Positions 33,846-44,400 of a stretch of DNA of 64,000 bases are shown here, in pieces. The notes under the pieces were generated by a model, which searched no databases, had not been told where the DNA came from, and was given only the letters and a program-made list of their open reading frames with translations. The position numbers were made by a program, and so were the translations under genes. Numbering within the stretch: the first letter of the stretch is position 1; every line of letters starts with the position of its first letter. The stretch comes from an alpha proteobacterium L41A (lineage in GTDB: Bacteria > Pseudomonadota > Alphaproteobacteria > Caulobacterales > Caulobacteraceae). The DNA lies in the NCBI GenBank assembly GCA_000335735.1, contig AMYY01000001.1:124001-188000 (forward strand). The letters are read 5' to 3'.

Positions 33846-34109
33846 TCAGAGTCCTTCCGCCAGACGGCGCTTGTGGTGGCGCGTGCGCATCCAGATGGCC
33901 GCGATGACCATCACCCAGCCCGCCGCCAGCATGAAGTAGGAGAGATTGACCGCCCACGGCCCGACCGCGCCCTGACGCGAGATCAGGATCAGAACGGCCG
34001 CGCCGACGACCATGGCCAGGCCGCCCGCGCGCAGCGGACGCCCGACGTTGCGCAGTTCCTTGCGGTAGGCTGCGCGGCCCTCCTCGGTGTTCAGATCCGG
34101 CGGCGACAT
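33846..34109 (-). CDS. Small two-helix membrane protein between nuoE and nuoF
   Basis: 87 aa. A charged N-terminal half-turn ([19 protein letters not shown]) is followed by two hydrophobic helices (about residues 28-45 and 52-72) and a basic tail ([13 protein letters not shown]), predicting an N-in/C-in hairpin. No family recognised. It overlaps the nuoE stop by one base (TGATG) and ends 5 bp before nuoF. Tight coupling to two peripheral-arm genes makes a complex I accessory or assembly role plausible but unproven. Confidence 0.7.
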   Translation of the reverse strand: MSPPDLNTEEGRAAYRKELRNVGRPLRAGGLAMVVGAAVLILISRQGAVGPWAVNLSYFMLAAGWVMVIAAIWMRTRHHKRRLAEGL

Positions 34110-34786
34110 CAGGCCGGCGCCTTCTCGACCGGCGCGGGGTCGCTGTTCGGCAGCTTCTTGATCGGCTTGGCGGCCGAGCCGTCATACAGCGTCGCGTCGA
34201 GCAGGGTCTTGGGCCCGCCCTCCGGCGCCGCATTGGTGCGACCGATGTAGGAGCCCGGCTCGGGCGTCTTGCCAGCGGCGAAGTCGTCGATGATCCGGCC
34301 GATCGTCTCGGGCGTCAGGTCCTCGAAATAGTAGTCGTTGATCTGGGCCATCGGCGCGTTGGAGCAGGCGCCCAGGCACTCGACTTCCTGCCAGGTGAAG
34401 CGGCCGTCGGCGGACAGATGATCCTTGGGACCGATCTTCTCCTTGCAGACGCGCATCAGCTCATTGGCGCCGCGCAGCATGCATGGCGTGGTGCCGCACA
34501 CCTGGATCAGCGCCGTCTTGCCGACCGGCTCCAGCATGAACATGGTGTAGAAGGTCGCGACCTCCAGCACCCGGATGTAGGCCATGTCCAGCAGTTCGGC
34601 GATGGCGCGGATGGCAGGTTCGGACACCCAGCCTTCCTGCTTTTGCACCAGCCACAGGATCGGGATCACCGCCGACTGACGACGACCCTCGGGATACTTC
34701 TTGATCCACCATTCGGCCTTGGCCGTCGTATCGGCCGAGAAGGCGAACGAGGCCGGCTGTTCCTTGGCGAGACGACGAACGCTCAT
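34109..34786 (-). CDS. nuoE: NADH-quinone oxidoreductase subunit E
   Basis: Thioredoxin-fold subunit carrying [2Fe-2S] cluster N1a. Cysteine pairs are in [10 protein letters not shown] and CLGACSNAP. The 225-aa protein starts [16 protein letters not shown] and has a Pro/Lys/Ala-rich C-terminal extension. Its ATGA overlaps the nuoD stop. It is followed by the small membrane protein gene with a one-base overlap. Confidence 0.95.
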   Translation of the reverse strand: MSVRRLAKEQPASFAFSADTTAKAEWWIKKYPEGRRQSAVIPILWLVQKQEGWVSEPAIRAIAELLDMAYIRVLEVATFYTMFMLEPVGKTALIQVCGTTPCMLRGANELMRVCKEKIGPKDHLSADGRFTWQEVECLGACSNAPMAQINDYYFEDLTPETIGRIIDDFAAGKTPEPGSYIGRTNAAPEGGPKTLLDATLYDGSAAKPIKKLPNSDPAPVEKAPA

Positions 34787-36048
34787 CGGTCCACTTCTCC
34801 GAAAACGATGTCGAGCGAGCCCAGAATGGCGGACACGTCGGCCAGCTGGTGGCCGCGGTTCATCCAGTCCATCGCCTGCAGCGAGCGATAGCCCGGCGCC
34901 GAGATCTTCACGCGATAGGGTTTGTTGGTGCCGTCCGACACCAGATAGATGCCGAACTCGCCCTTGGGCGCCTCGACCGAGGCATAGACCTCGCCCTCGG
35001 GCGTCTTGAAGCCCTCGGTGTAGAGCTTGAAGTGGTGGATCAGCGACTCCATCGAGCGCTTCATCTCGCCACGGCGCGGCGGGACGATCTTGTTGTCCTC
35101 GACCATCACCGGCTCGCCGGGGCAGTTGCGCAGCTTGTGGATGCACTGCTCCATGATCCGCACCGACTGCTTCATCTCCTCGATGCGCACCAGATAGCGG
35201 TCCCAGCAGTCGCCGTTCTTGCCGACGACCACGTCGAAGTCGAGCTCGGCATAGCATTCATAGGGCTGCGACTTGCGCAGGTCCCAGGCGATGTTCGAGC
35301 CGCGCAGCATCACGCCGGTGAAGCCCCATTCCAGGGCCTGCTGCTTGGACACCACGCCGATGTCGACGTTGCGCTGTTTGAAGATGCGGTTCTCGGTGAC
35401 CAGGCTTTCAATGTCCTTCAGCGCCGGCGGAAACGCGTGGCACCAGCGGCCGATGTCGTCGATCAGGTCCATCGGCAGGTCCTGATGGACGCCGCCGGGA
35501 CGGAAGTAGTTGGCGTGCAGACGGGCGCCGCAGGCGCGCTCGTAGAACACCATCAGCTTTTCGCGTTCCTCGAAGCCCCAGAGCGGCGGCGTCAGGGCGC
35601 CGACGTCCATGGCCTGGGTCGTCACATTCAGCATGTGCGACAGGATGCGGCCGATTTCCGAATACAGGACGCGGATCAGCTGCGCCCGGTATGGAACCTC
35701 GATGCCCAGCAGCTTCTCGATGGCCAGGCAGAAGGCGTGCTCCTGGTTCATCGGCGAGACGTAGTCCAACCGGTCCAGATACGGCACGTTCTGGAGATAG
35801 GTGCGGGCCTCCATCAGCTTTTCGGTGCCGCGGTGCAGCAGGCCGATGTGCGGATCGACGCGCTCGACGATCTCGCCGTCCAGCTCCAGCACCAGGCGCA
35901 GCACGCCGTGCGCGGCCGGGTGTTGCGGACCGAAGTTGATGGTGAACTTGCGGTCTTCCATCTCGCGCGCATGGGCGGTGCGGGTGTCGAGGTCGTCCTC
36001 GAACACATCGACGCCCAGCGGCGGCAGAGTGGGGTTTCCGTCAGCCAT
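34783..36048 (-). CDS. nuoD: NADH-quinone oxidoreductase subunit D
   Basis: 49-kDa subunit that builds the quinone site together with NuoB. The core is intact: [21 protein letters not shown] with the quinone-site histidine, [34 protein letters not shown] 30-residue N-terminal extension is predicted before the fold. It is separate from NuoC (not a NuoCD fusion) and overlaps nuoE by 4 bp. Confidence 0.96.
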   Translation of the reverse strand: MADGNPTLPPLGVDVFEDDLDTRTAHAREMEDRKFTINFGPQHPAAHGVLRLVLELDGEIVERVDPHIGLLHRGTEKLMEARTYLQNVPYLDRLDYVSPMNQEHAFCLAIEKLLGIEVPYRAQLIRVLYSEIGRILSHMLNVTTQAMDVGALTPPLWGFEEREKLMVFYERACGARLHANYFRPGGVHQDLPMDLIDDIGRWCHAFPPALKDIESLVTENRIFKQRNVDIGVVSKQQALEWGFTGVMLRGSNIAWDLRKSQPYECYAELDFDVVVGKNGDCWDRYLVRIEEMKQSVRIMEQCIHKLRNCPGEPVMVEDNKIVPPRRGEMKRSMESLIHHFKLYTEGFKTPEGEVYASVEAPKGEFGIYLVSDGTNKPYRVKISAPGYRSLQAMDWMNRGHQLADVSAILGSLDIVFGEVDR

Positions 36049-36677
36049 TACGCCTGGCCTCCCGCCTTCTCGTCGCCGGGCAGGACCGGCGCGGGGTATT
36101 CGGCGCCCTCCCAGGGCGACAGGAAATCGAAGGTGCGGAACTCTTGGGTCAGCTTGACCGGCTCATAGACCACGCGGCGCTGTTCCTCGTCGTAGCGGAC
36201 CTCGACATAGCCCGTCATCGGGAAGTCCTTGCGCAGCGGATGGCCTTCGAAACCATAGTCCGTCAGCAGGCGACGCATGTCCGGGTGGCCCGAGAACAGC
36301 ATGCCGTACATGTCGTAAGCTTCACGCTCGAACCAGTTGGCGGCCGGATAGGCCGAGATGACCGACGGCACCGGCTGGGTCTCGTCGGTCGAGACCTTCA
36401 CCCGCAGGCGCGCGTTCCGCGTCATCGACAGCAGGTGATAGACCACCTCGAACCGCTCCTTGCGATCCGGATAGTCCACGCCGCACAGGTCGAGCAGTTG
36501 CTGGAAGCCGAATTGATCGCGCAGCGTCGTCAGCACCTCGACGATCCGCTCGCGCGGCGCGACCAACGTCAGCTCGCCGAACGCCACCTGGGCCTCGACG
36601 CCCAGCGCCCCGACCATCTCCGCGCCCAGCGGCGTCAGGGCGGCTTCGTGTTGCGCTTGAACAGCCAGAGAGGTCAT
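36048..36677 (-). CDS. nuoC: NADH-quinone oxidoreductase subunit C
   Basis: 30-kDa subunit of the peripheral arm. Family motifs are [38 protein letters not shown] and [19 protein letters not shown]. The 209-aa protein starts [11 protein letters not shown] at an ATG whose ATGA overlaps the nuoB stop. It overlaps nuoD by one base. Confidence 0.95.
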   Translation of the reverse strand: MTSLAVQAQHEAALTPLGAEMVGALGVEAQVAFGELTLVAPRERIVEVLTTLRDQFGFQQLLDLCGVDYPDRKERFEVVYHLLSMTRNARLRVKVSTDETQPVPSVISAYPAANWFEREAYDMYGMLFSGHPDMRRLLTDYGFEGHPLRKDFPMTGYVEVRYDEEQRRVVYEPVKLTQEFRTFDFLSPWEGAEYPAPVLPGDEKAGGQA

Positions 36678-37282
36678 CGGTCGATGGTCCCCGTGCGACG
36701 GATCTTCTTCTGCAGTTGCAGCAGGCCGTAAAGCAGCGCCTCGGCCGTCGGCGGGCAGCCGGGCACATAGACGTCGACCGGCACGACGCGGTCGCAACCG
36801 CGCACGACGCTGTAACTATAGTGGTAGTAGCCGCCGCCGTTGGCGCAGCTGCCCATCGACACGACGTAGCGCGGGTCGGGCATCTGGTCGTAGACCTTGC
36901 GGATAGCCGGGGCCATCTTGTTGGTCAGGGTGCCGGCGACGATCATCAGGTCCGACTGACGCGGGCTGGCGCGTGGCGCCATGCCGAAGCGCTCGACATC
37001 GAAGCGCGGCATCGACATCTGGATCATCTCGACGGCGCAGCAGGCCAGGCCGAACGTCATCCACATCAGAGAACCCGTGCGGGCCCAGTTGATGACGTCG
37101 TCGGCGGCGGCGACCAGATAGCCGCGCTCGCCGAGTTCCATGTTCACGGCCTCGAAGAACTTGTCGTGGACTTTGGGATCATAACCCTCGACGGTCGAAC
37201 GCGCGCCGGCGCCGGCCGGAACCAGCGGTGCGCCCGATGCGGACACCAGGCCTGCGGGCTTGGAAGCGGCGACTACTCCCAT
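36674..37282 (-). CDS. nuoB: NADH-quinone oxidoreductase subunit B
   Basis: Holds terminal [4Fe-4S] cluster N2 next to the quinone site. Ligand cysteines are visible in [17 protein letters not shown] and [11 protein letters not shown]. The 202-aa protein has a disordered Ala/Gly/Pro-rich N-terminus of about 35 residues. The start ATG lies inside the end of nuoA (10-bp overlap). Confidence 0.96.
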   Translation of the reverse strand: MGVVAASKPAGLVSASGAPLVPAGAGARSTVEGYDPKVHDKFFEAVNMELGERGYLVAAADDVINWARTGSLMWMTFGLACCAVEMIQMSMPRFDVERFGMAPRASPRQSDLMIVAGTLTNKMAPAIRKVYDQMPDPRYVVSMGSCANGGGYYHYSYSVVRGCDRVVPVDVYVPGCPPTAEALLYGLLQLQKKIRRTGTIDR

Positions 37283-37650
37283 TCCAGGGCTCCCTTCTTC
37301 CATTCGTAGATGAAGCCGATGGTCAGAACGCCCAGGAAGACCATCATCGACCAGAAGGCGAACACCATGCCGGCGTGCGACAGGTCGAACATCGACACCG
37401 CCCATGGGAACAGGAAGGCGACTTCCAGGTCGAAGATGATGAACAGGATCGACACCAGATAGAAGCGGATGTCGAACTTCATCCGGGCATCGTCGAAGGC
37501 GTTGAAGCCGCACTCATAGGCCGACAGCTTCTCGCTATCGGGGCTCTTCGGCGCCAGCAGCAGCGGCAGCACGATGAAAAGAATGCCGATGAAGGCGGCT
37601 ACGCCGGCGAAGACCAGGACCGGCAGATATTCGAGAAGGAATGCGTTCAT
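37273..37650 (-). CDS. nuoA: NADH-quinone oxidoreductase subunit A
   Basis: Small membrane subunit (125 aa, three helices) at the arm junction. The conserved loop [21 protein letters not shown] and [14 protein letters not shown] are intact. GAGG lies 8 nt before the chosen ATG. It is the first gene of the nuo operon, with a candidate promoter at 37692-37720. Confidence 0.96.
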   Translation of the reverse strand: MNAFLLEYLPVLVFAGVAAFIGILFIVLPLLLAPKSPDSEKLSAYECGFNAFDDARMKFDIRFYLVSILFIIFDLEVAFLFPWAVSMFDLSHAGMVFAFWSMMVFLGVLTIGFIYEWKKGALEWE

Positions 37651-37691
37651 TCGAAGAACCTCGTCCGCCGGGGAGAGGCGGGATTCGGCGC

Positions 37692-37720
37692 TTCTTAGAC
37701 CCAAGACCGCCGCCGTTCAA
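37692..37720 (-). promoter_or_regulatory. Candidate nuo operon promoter
   Basis: Minus-strand TTGAACG (37714-37720), a 14-bp spacer and TCTAAGAA (37692-37699) approximate the Caulobacter housekeeping pattern TTGACGS-N10-14-GCTANAWC. It lies about 42 bp before nuoA. Pattern match only. Confidence 0.4.
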
Positions 37721-37855
37721 ACCCCTGCGGCCATTGGATTTTCATTGAGAACGGCTCGCAACTTTGCGCGCCATATGTCGCAGGGCCGACGCTTGCGCGT
37801 CGCCAGGCTGCAAAGGCCTATTGGTGGGCCGATCGCGTAACCGAAAGTCATCCGA

Positions 37856-39487
37856 ATGAGCCTAGCCAGCCGCGCCCTGAACGCCGTCGAGCGGATCGGC
37901 AATCGACTTCCCGATCCCGTCTTCCTCTTCCTGTGGCTGATCGGCGGTCTGATCGTCCTCAGCATGGTCGGCGCCGGCCTGGGCTGGTCGGCCGTCAATC
38001 CGGTGACCGGCGATCAACTGGTCGCAAAGAGCCTGCTGTCGGCCGAAAATCTGGAACAGTTGATCATCGGCATGCCGCGCACCCTGGCGGACTTTCCGCC
38101 GCTCGGCATCGTCATCACCATCATCTATGGCGCTTCGGTCGCCGAACGCACAGGGATGTTCGCGACCGCCATTCGCGGCGCCCTGCTCAACGCTCCGCGT
38201 TCCATACTGACGCCCGTCGTCGTGATCACCGGCATGGTGTCCCATCACGCGTCGGACGCCTCCTATGTCGTGGTCATCCCGCTGGCGGCCGTCATCTTCG
38301 CCGCAGCGGGCCGACATCCGCTGGCGGGTCTGGCCGCAGGCTTCGCCGCCGTGTCGGGCGGATACGCCGGCAACCTGTTCCCTGGCGCCAGCGACGCCTT
38401 GATCCTGGGCATCACCGAGCCGGCGGCCCGCCTGATCGATCCATCCTATTCCGTGAACATAGCGGGCAACTGGTTCTTCATCGTGGGCGTCGTCTTCGTC
38501 TTCACCCCCATCGTCTGGTTCCTGACCGACCGGGTGATCGAGCCGCGTCTCGGCGTCTGGAAGCCGTCAGAGGGCGTCGCCGCCCCGAACGCTTCGGAAA
38601 AACAGCCCCTGATCGCCGCCGAAAAGCGCGGCCTGAAGTTCGCCGGTCTGGCGCTTCTGGGAATGATCGCGCTTTGGGCCCTGCTGACCTTCATACCGGG
38701 CTCGCCGTTCGTCGATCCCGAGGTGGATCCGGAACAGAAGTTCAATCCGCTCTACAAGTCGCTGGTCGCCTTCTTCGCCATCAGCTTCTTCGTCACCGGC
38801 GGCGCCTATGGCGCAGGAGCCGGCACGATCCAGTCGCACCGCGACATGGTCACGATGATGCGCGACGGCATCGCCCAGTTGGCGCCCTATATCGTGCTGG
38901 CCTTCTTCGCCGCCCACTTCGTGGCCATGTTCAACTGGTCGGGCCTGGGGCCGATCCTGGCGGTCAATGCGGCGGCGGGCCTGAAGACCCTGGCCCTGCC
39001 CGCCCCGCTGCTGCTGATCTGCGTCGTCTTCGTCTCGTGCTTCTTTGACCTGTTCATCGGCTCGGCCTCGGCCAAGTGGTCGGCCCTGGCGCCCATCGTG
39101 GTGCCGATGTTCATGCTGCTGGGCATTTCGCCGGAGATGACGACCGCCGCCTATCGTATGGGTGATTCCGTCACCAACATCGCCACGCCGTTGATGAGCT
39201 ACTTCCCGCTGATCCTAACCTTCGCCCAGCGCTGGGATCCGCGATTCGGCCTCGGTTCCTTGATGGCGACCATGCTGCCCTACGCCGGGGCCTTCCTGGT
39301 CGCCGGTCTGGCCATGGTGGCGGCCTGGGTCGCCTTCGACCTGCCGCTGGGGCCGGGCGTCGGCGTCCACTATGAGCCGCCGCCTCCCGCCGTGGCGGCC
39401 CATGAGCCTGCCGACGGCGGCGTAGCGGGCCCGCATAGCCCGCCCCAGGCGGCGATGGTCGCACCGTCCACAGCCCCTTCGCGTTGA
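37856..39487 (+). CDS. AbgT family transporter
   Basis: Polytopic inner-membrane protein (543 aa). The N-terminal segment NRLPDPVFLFLWLIGGLIV, SHHASDASYVVVIPL, FAAVSGGYAGNLFPGASDA and the re-entrant region YRMGDSVTNIATPLMSYFP are diagnostic for AbgT. Family members import p-aminobenzoyl-glutamate or export sulfonamide-type antimetabolites; the substrate here is not known. The last 50 residues are a Pro/Ala-rich tail. It is transcribed divergently from nuoA across about 205 bp. Confidence 0.9.
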   Translation: MSLASRALNAVERIGNRLPDPVFLFLWLIGGLIVLSMVGAGLGWSAVNPVTGDQLVAKSLLSAENLEQLIIGMPRTLADFPPLGIVITIIYGASVAERTGMFATAIRGALLNAPRSILTPVVVITGMVSHHASDASYVVVIPLAAVIFAAAGRHPLAGLAAGFAAVSGGYAGNLFPGASDALILGITEPAARLIDPSYSVNIAGNWFFIVGVVFVFTPIVWFLTDRVIEPRLGVWKPSEGVAAPNASEKQPLIAAEKRGLKFAGLALLGMIALWALLTFIPGSPFVDPEVDPEQKFNPLYKSLVAFFAISFFVTGGAYGAGAGTIQSHRDMVTMMRDGIAQLAPYIVLAFFAAHFVAMFNWSGLGPILAVNAAAGLKTLALPAPLLLICVVFVSCFFDLFIGSASAKWSALAPIVVPMFMLLGISPEMTTAAYRMGDSVTNIATPLMSYFPLILTFAQRWDPRFGLGSLMATMLPYAGAFLVAGLAMVAAWVAFDLPLGPGVGVHYEPPPPAVAAHEPADGGVAGPHSPPQAAMVAPSTAPSR

Positions 39488-39513
39488 GGGGCGCGTTTCT
39501 CCGAAAAGGTCGC

Positions 39514-39541
39514 TTGACGCGATGTGTCAGCCCGCCTAAAC
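39514..39541 (+). promoter_or_regulatory. Candidate promoter for tRNA-Asp
   Basis: TTGACG (39514-39519), 16 bp, CTAAAC (39536-39541), about 42 bp upstream of the first tRNA-Asp. A short GC hairpin (GCCCC-TCGC-CGGGGC-like) lies between promoter and tRNA and could mark the 5' leader. The stretch 39488-39583 otherwise holds nothing. Confidence 0.5.
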
Positions 39542-39583
39542 GACGCCCCTCGCCGGGGCGCACAGCCGCTTCGGCCGGGAAAC

Positions 39584-39660
39584 GCGGGTGTAGCTCAGTT
39601 GGTTAGAGTGCCGGCCTGTCACGCCGGAGGTCGCGGGTTCGAGCCCCGTCACTCGCGCCA
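39584..39660 (+). tRNA. tRNA-Asp (GTC), copy 1
   Basis: 77 nt with a full cloverleaf: acceptor GCGGGTG/CACTCGC, D arm GCTC-AGTTGGTTA-GAGT, anticodon arm CCGGC-CTGTCAC-GCCGG giving anticodon GTC, T arm GCGGG-TTCGAGC-CCCGT, encoded CCA. Its 3' end is the left arm of an 11-bp inverted repeat (39655-39687). Confidence 0.97.
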
Positions 39661-39687
39661 CTCTTTCTAGTAATAGAAGAGTGGCGC
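39655..39687 (+). repeat. Inverted repeat capturing the 3' end of tRNA-Asp copy 1
   Basis: Perfect 11-bp arms: GCGCCACTCTT (39655-39665, includes the tRNA CCA) and AAGAGTGGCGC (39677-39687), with an 11-nt loop that can pair further (CTA/TAG). No U-run follows. Confidence 0.85.
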
Positions 39688-39740
39688 ACACCGCCTTCCC
39701 AAAAAGCTTTCGAAACAGCTCAAAAGTTTCGACCTGATAC

Positions 39741-39817
39741 GCGGGTGTAGCTCAGTTGGTTAGAGTGCCGGCCTGTCACGCCGGAGGTCGCGGGTTCGAG
39801 CCCCGTCACTCGCGCCA
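39741..39817 (+). tRNA. tRNA-Asp (GTC), copy 2
   Basis: Identical over all 77 nt to copy 1, with an 80-bp spacer between the two. Anticodon GTC, encoded CCA. Probably co-transcribed with copy 1. Its 3' end is again the left arm of an inverted repeat (39811-39853). Confidence 0.97.
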
Positions 39818-39853
39818 CTTCTTTTTCCAGACATCGATAAAAGAAGTGGCGCG
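39811..39853 (+). repeat. Inverted repeat capturing the 3' end of tRNA-Asp copy 2
   Basis: Perfect 15-bp arms: CGCGCCACTTCTTTT (39811-39825) and its complement (39839-39853), with a 13-nt loop. Bases outside the tRNA differ from copy 1, but pairing is preserved. Confidence 0.85.
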
Positions 39854-39903
39854 CTCCCGTTTTCGGAAACGCGCCATTCGAACGCGTCGTGGCCTTGGCC
39901 GCC

Positions 39904-41154
39904 TCAGTGCAGCGGCAAGGCAATATCCGGGTTCACGAACGCCGCTTCGCCCGTCAGCTCCCCATAGACCACACAGAGGTCTTCGAAGACGCGGTTCCAC
40001 GCGAACTGGCTGACCGCCTTCTCGCGCGCCGCGCGGCCGATCGCTTCGATATCGCGTGCGAACAGGGCCTCGACCGCCTCAGCATAGTCGTCGGCGTCCG
40101 CGCTGGCGGCCAGTTGCCCCACGCTCTCATCGACCGTCTCGGCGACGCCGCCCGCATTGACCCCGACCACGGGCCGTCCGCAGGCCATGGCCTCCAGCAC
40201 GATCAGCCCGAACGGCTCTTTATCATTGGCGTGAACGAAAGCGTCGCAGCTGGCGATGATCTTGGCGACGGCCTTGGGATCGCCTTCATAGGGCATGGAG
40301 ATGACGCGATCTTCCTCCGGCATTCCCGCGCCAGCGCCGACCAGAACCAGATGATAGGGCGCGCCCAGCTTCTGCACCGCCTCGATCAGCACATCGACAT
40401 TCTTTTCCTTGGCCGGACGACCGGCGAAGCACAACAGGCGCGCGTCGTCGCCCAGACCCAGCTGTTTCAGCAGCCACTGCCGGTCACGGCGCTCCGGCCG
40501 GAAGGTGTCGATCTCCACGCCCAGAGGCCGAATGACGATGTTGTTCACACCGGCCTCTTCCAGGCGCCGCGCGATAAAGCGGCTGGGCGACACCACCCGA
40601 TCAAACTGTGAAAACAGCTTCGCCCAGCGTTTCTCCACCGGCTTCTTCGCCCATTCGCCGAAATGCAAGGCGGCGAGCCCGGCCGGATCGGAGTGACAGA
40701 AACCGACGACCGGGCATCCGACTCGCTGACCGGCCTCCAAAGCCCCCTGCCCCGGCGTGTAAGGGTCGCCGGCCTCGATGATCGACGGCTTCATCGCCGC
40801 CACCCAGGCGCTCCAGCGCTTCACCGAGCTGGGCCAACGATAGCCGTCGCCGAACGGCAGCTTGGTCGCCCGCAGTTGCACGATGCCGTCGGCCCTCGCC
40901 TTGTGACGCGCGCCGGGCACGATCAGCGAGTGACTGACCCCCGGCCGATTCGCCTCGATCCACGCCTTCTTGGACAGGATGTAGCGCTTCACCCCGCCTG
41001 AGCGCGGCGCATAAAGCATTGTGGTGTCCACCAGCCGGGGCCGCTCGTCCATCGCCGCCGCCTTCAAGGCCCGCAGCGTATCGGCGACTTCCACGTCCAG
41101 CCCCGGAATCAGTCGGAGTTCGCTTTCCTGGACGTCGAGGTCTGTCATGCTCAT
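39904..41154 (-). CDS. GT4-family glycosyltransferase
   Basis: Two-domain GT-B enzyme (416 aa). The N-terminal acceptor domain (VDTTMLYAPRSGGVKRYILSK has the G-G-V-x-R-Y motif) is followed by the C-terminal nucleotide-sugar domain with FAGRPAKEKNVDVLIEAV, the retaining-GT4 E-x7-E in KEPFGLIVLEAMACGRPVVG, and a short C-terminal tail. Acceptor and donor are unknown; glycolipid or cell-surface glycan synthesis is likely. The start is ATG at 41154 or 41148; a longer frame back to 41214 has no support. It is monocistronic and converges on the tRNA-Asp pair. Confidence 0.85.
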   Translation of the reverse strand: MSMTDLDVQESELRLIPGLDVEVADTLRALKAAAMDERPRLVDTTMLYAPRSGGVKRYILSKKAWIEANRPGVSHSLIVPGARHKARADGIVQLRATKLPFGDGYRWPSSVKRWSAWVAAMKPSIIEAGDPYTPGQGALEAGQRVGCPVVGFCHSDPAGLAALHFGEWAKKPVEKRWAKLFSQFDRVVSPSRFIARRLEEAGVNNIVIRPLGVEIDTFRPERRDRQWLLKQLGLGDDARLLCFAGRPAKEKNVDVLIEAVQKLGAPYHLVLVGAGAGMPEEDRVISMPYEGDPKAVAKIIASCDAFVHANDKEPFGLIVLEAMACGRPVVGVNAGGVAETVDESVGQLAASADADDYAEAVEALFARDIEAIGRAAREKAVSQFAWNRVFEDLCVVYGELTGEAAFVNPDIALPLH

Positions 41155-41466
41155 GGAGTGTTCTCGCCTGGTCTGGGCTGTCGAACGCCGAAGGGGTTCG
41201 ATGGATGCGTCCACGGGACGCAGCCTTTAAGACCGTTCGACGCCCGTAAACCCGGGCGCGGCAAAGCTCAAGTGCGCGCCGTCGCGATTCCCTCCGCATT
41301 CGGCCTATCTGGCATCGACGAGCGAACGCGGGTCGCATTACAGGATTGCCTAAGGACCTTCGCGGCCTTGCATTCGCCTCAAATTCGATAAACTTGGAAC
41401 GCTGGCGCGGACCCTGCTAAGGGGTCTCCCGTAACGTGACGCGTGACCACCAGGGGTTTCTACCGA
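41155..41466. other. Intergenic region between the glycosyltransferase and the autotransporter
   Basis: 312 bp without a supported gene, the divergent promoter region for both neighbours. A TTGGAA/CTAAGG pair 17 bp apart (near 41394-41425) could be the autotransporter promoter, but both boxes are weak. An AGGGG about 10 nt before ATG 41467 serves as its ribosome binding site. No repeat or RNA was recognised. Confidence 0.4.
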
Positions 41467-44400
41467 ATGCGTATTTTGCTCGCGACCGCCGTGGCGATCG
41501 CCCCCTTGATGGTCGCCACCGGATCCCAGGCCGAGATCGTCATCTCGAACGCCCGGACCACGCCGATCCAGACGTCCAATGCGACGGGCACAGCCGCCGA
41601 TAACATCCGGATCGCCAGCGGCGGCAGCGTCGCCGTCGCCTCGGGCGTGGCGGTCACCCTGAACAGCAACAACACCGTCGATCTGGACAGCGGCAGCTCG
41701 ATCACGATGGACAAGTCGGCCGACGGCTCGACGGGCCTTCTGGTCAACGGCGGCAACACCGGCTCGGTGATCGTCGGCGGCTCGATCACCGTCAACGACA
41801 CCCAGGAAACGGCCGACATCAAGGACACCGACGGCGACGGCGACCTGGACGGTCCCTTCGCCACCGGGACCGGCCGCTACGGAGTACGGGTCACCGGCGC
41901 CTCGCCCTTCACCGGCAACATTGTGGTCGAGGGCACGGGCGCGATCGCGGTCGAGGGCAACAACTCCTACGGCCTGTCCGTCGAATCCGCCCTGAACGGC
42001 AAGCTTCAGAGCCTGGGCACCGTCCGTGTGACCGGTAACGACAGCGCCGCCATCCGCACCACAGGACCGATTTCCGGCAACGTCGATCTTGCGGGCTCCA
42101 TCTCGGCGCTCGGCGCCAATGCGACGGGCGTTTCCATCGAAGGTGACGTCGGCGGCGCGCTTAAGGTTCATTCCACGGTGGTGGCGACAGGGTATCGATA
42201 CACCACGCCTCCGCCTGCGCGTCCGACAACCGGTACGTTCGACAACGCGACGACCCTCTTCCTCGACGAACTCGATGCCGACGATCTGCTGCAGGGCGGA
42301 CCGGCCGTGCGCGTCGGCGCCAATGTCGCCGGCGGCGTGCTGCTGGACAAGGCGCTCGCTTATTCCGAGGCCGGCATCGAGGGCGACGACGACAAGGACG
42401 GCGTCAAGAACGGCGACGAGGACGATGACGGCGACGGCGTCAAGAACCGCGACGATACGGACCGTGACGGCAACGGCATTCCCGACGCCAGCCAGACGAC
42501 GGCCTCCATCACCTCGCTGGGCGGCGCGCCTGCCCTGCTGATCGGTTCGACCTCCAACTCCGTCACCTTGGGCACGGTTGGGACTGGCGACGCGGCCTAT
42601 GGATTGATTAACCGCGGCACGATCACAGGCTCGGGTCTGTATTCCGGCGTCGAAGCCCGTGCGGTTCAGCTCGGCGTCACCGGCGGCCAGGCCGTCAATA
42701 TCGTTGGCGGCGTTCGCAACGAAGGCGGGATTACGTCCACCGCATTGGACGCCAATGCCACGAGCCTCTGGGTCGGGTCCGGCGTCACAACGCCGACGAT
42801 CAGTAACGCCAGCAATATCCAGGCGATTTCCTCCGGCAAAGGCACGGAAGTCTCGACTGGTATTCTTATTGGGGCCGGTGCGAACGTCGGGTCTCTGACG
42901 AACACGGGCAACATCGTCGCCTCTTACACTGGAAACCATGGCTCGGCGGTGGCGATCCGGGATCAGTCCGGTTCGCTGACCCAGTTGAGCAATGCGGGCT
43001 CGATCGTCGGCTCATTTGTTCCGAATAGCAGCGACACTACTCCGGTTGATGGAACAGCGATTGCCATTGATCTGTCCTCGAACACGACCGGCGCCACTGT
43101 GCGTCAGTACGGCGTTCTGGCGCCCGCTGGCAGCACGGCGACCGACACTGACAAGGACGGCGTGCCGGACAGTAACGAACCCGCCATCGTCGGCGCGATC
43201 AAGTTTGGCTCAGGCGCCGACACGTTCAACATCGAGAACGGCGTTGTCTCCGGTGATATCGATTTTGGCTCAGGTGCGGATCGACTGAACATCAGCGGCG
43301 GCGCCGTCGTTTCGGGCGCAATCAAAAACGACGACGGTCTGCTTGATATCAACGTGTCGAAAGGCACCCTGAATGCAACCCAAACGGGTGCGACGGCGAT
43401 TTCGAACCTGAACATCGGTTCGGAAGGCACGCTCTTGGTCAATCTGGATCCGGCGAACGACCGCGCTGGCGGTTTCAACGTGAGCGGCAATGCGACCTTG
43501 GCGACAGGCTCGACCTTGGGCGTACGCTTCGCTTCGCTGATCGACGGACCTGAGCGGTTCAACGTCATCACCGCCGGTACATTGAACGCGGGTCAGATCA
43601 ACCAGACCTTGCTATCCGACAACTCGCCCTATCTCTACGTCGTCGAAGGCGGCGTCGCGGGCAACACCGTCTATGTCGACGCCCGTCGCCGCACAGCATC
43701 CGAGGCCGGGCTGATCCCGGTCGAGGCATCCGCCTACGACGCCGTCTATGGCGCGCTGGGATCGAATGAGACGCTGCGCAACCTGTTCCTTTCGCAGACG
43801 TCGCGAGACGGCTTCGTTGACGCCTATGAGCAGATGCTGCCGGACCACTCCGGCGGACCGCTGATGTCGCTGTCGGCCGGCGTCGATGCCGTGACCCGCG
43901 CGCTGACCGGCCGCAACGCCGCCGCTGCGCCGGGTGAAACCAGCGCCTGGGTGCAGGAGATCAACTTCTACGCCGACAAGGACAAGACCGATTCCTACGG
44001 CTTCCGGTCCGAAGGCTTCGGCGTCGCAGGCGGCGTCGAAAAGGGCACCAGCCTGGGCGCCGTCGGCATCTCGGCCGCGTTCACCTCGTCCGACATCAAG
44101 GACCCCGAGGCCGAGGCTGAAGAGGTCCTGTCGGCCAACCTGCTGGAGCTGGGCCTCTACTGGCGCGCTCAGGGTCAGTACTGGACGACCTGGGCCCGTG
44201 CGGCCGGCGGCTATGCCTCCTTCAGCGCGGACCGCTCGCTGGTCGCTCAAGGCGTCTATCTGAACAACAAGTCCGACTGGCACGGCTGGACCGCGGCGGT
44301 CGCCGGCGGCGCCTCCTATGAGCGCAACTTCGGCCGCCTGAACATTCGCCCAGAAATCTACGGCGAATATTTCAGCCTGTCGGAAGGCTCGCGCAGTGAG

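Noticed and set aside
39720-39923. Open frame antisense to the second tRNA-Asp encoding a VTGLEPATSG-type peptide
   Set aside because: It is the reverse strand of the tRNA; this peptide is a well-known mis-annotation around tRNA-Asp genes.
41396-41425. GGAAC upstream of the autotransporter as an EcfG promoter
   Set aside because: No CGTT-like box at 16-17 bp.
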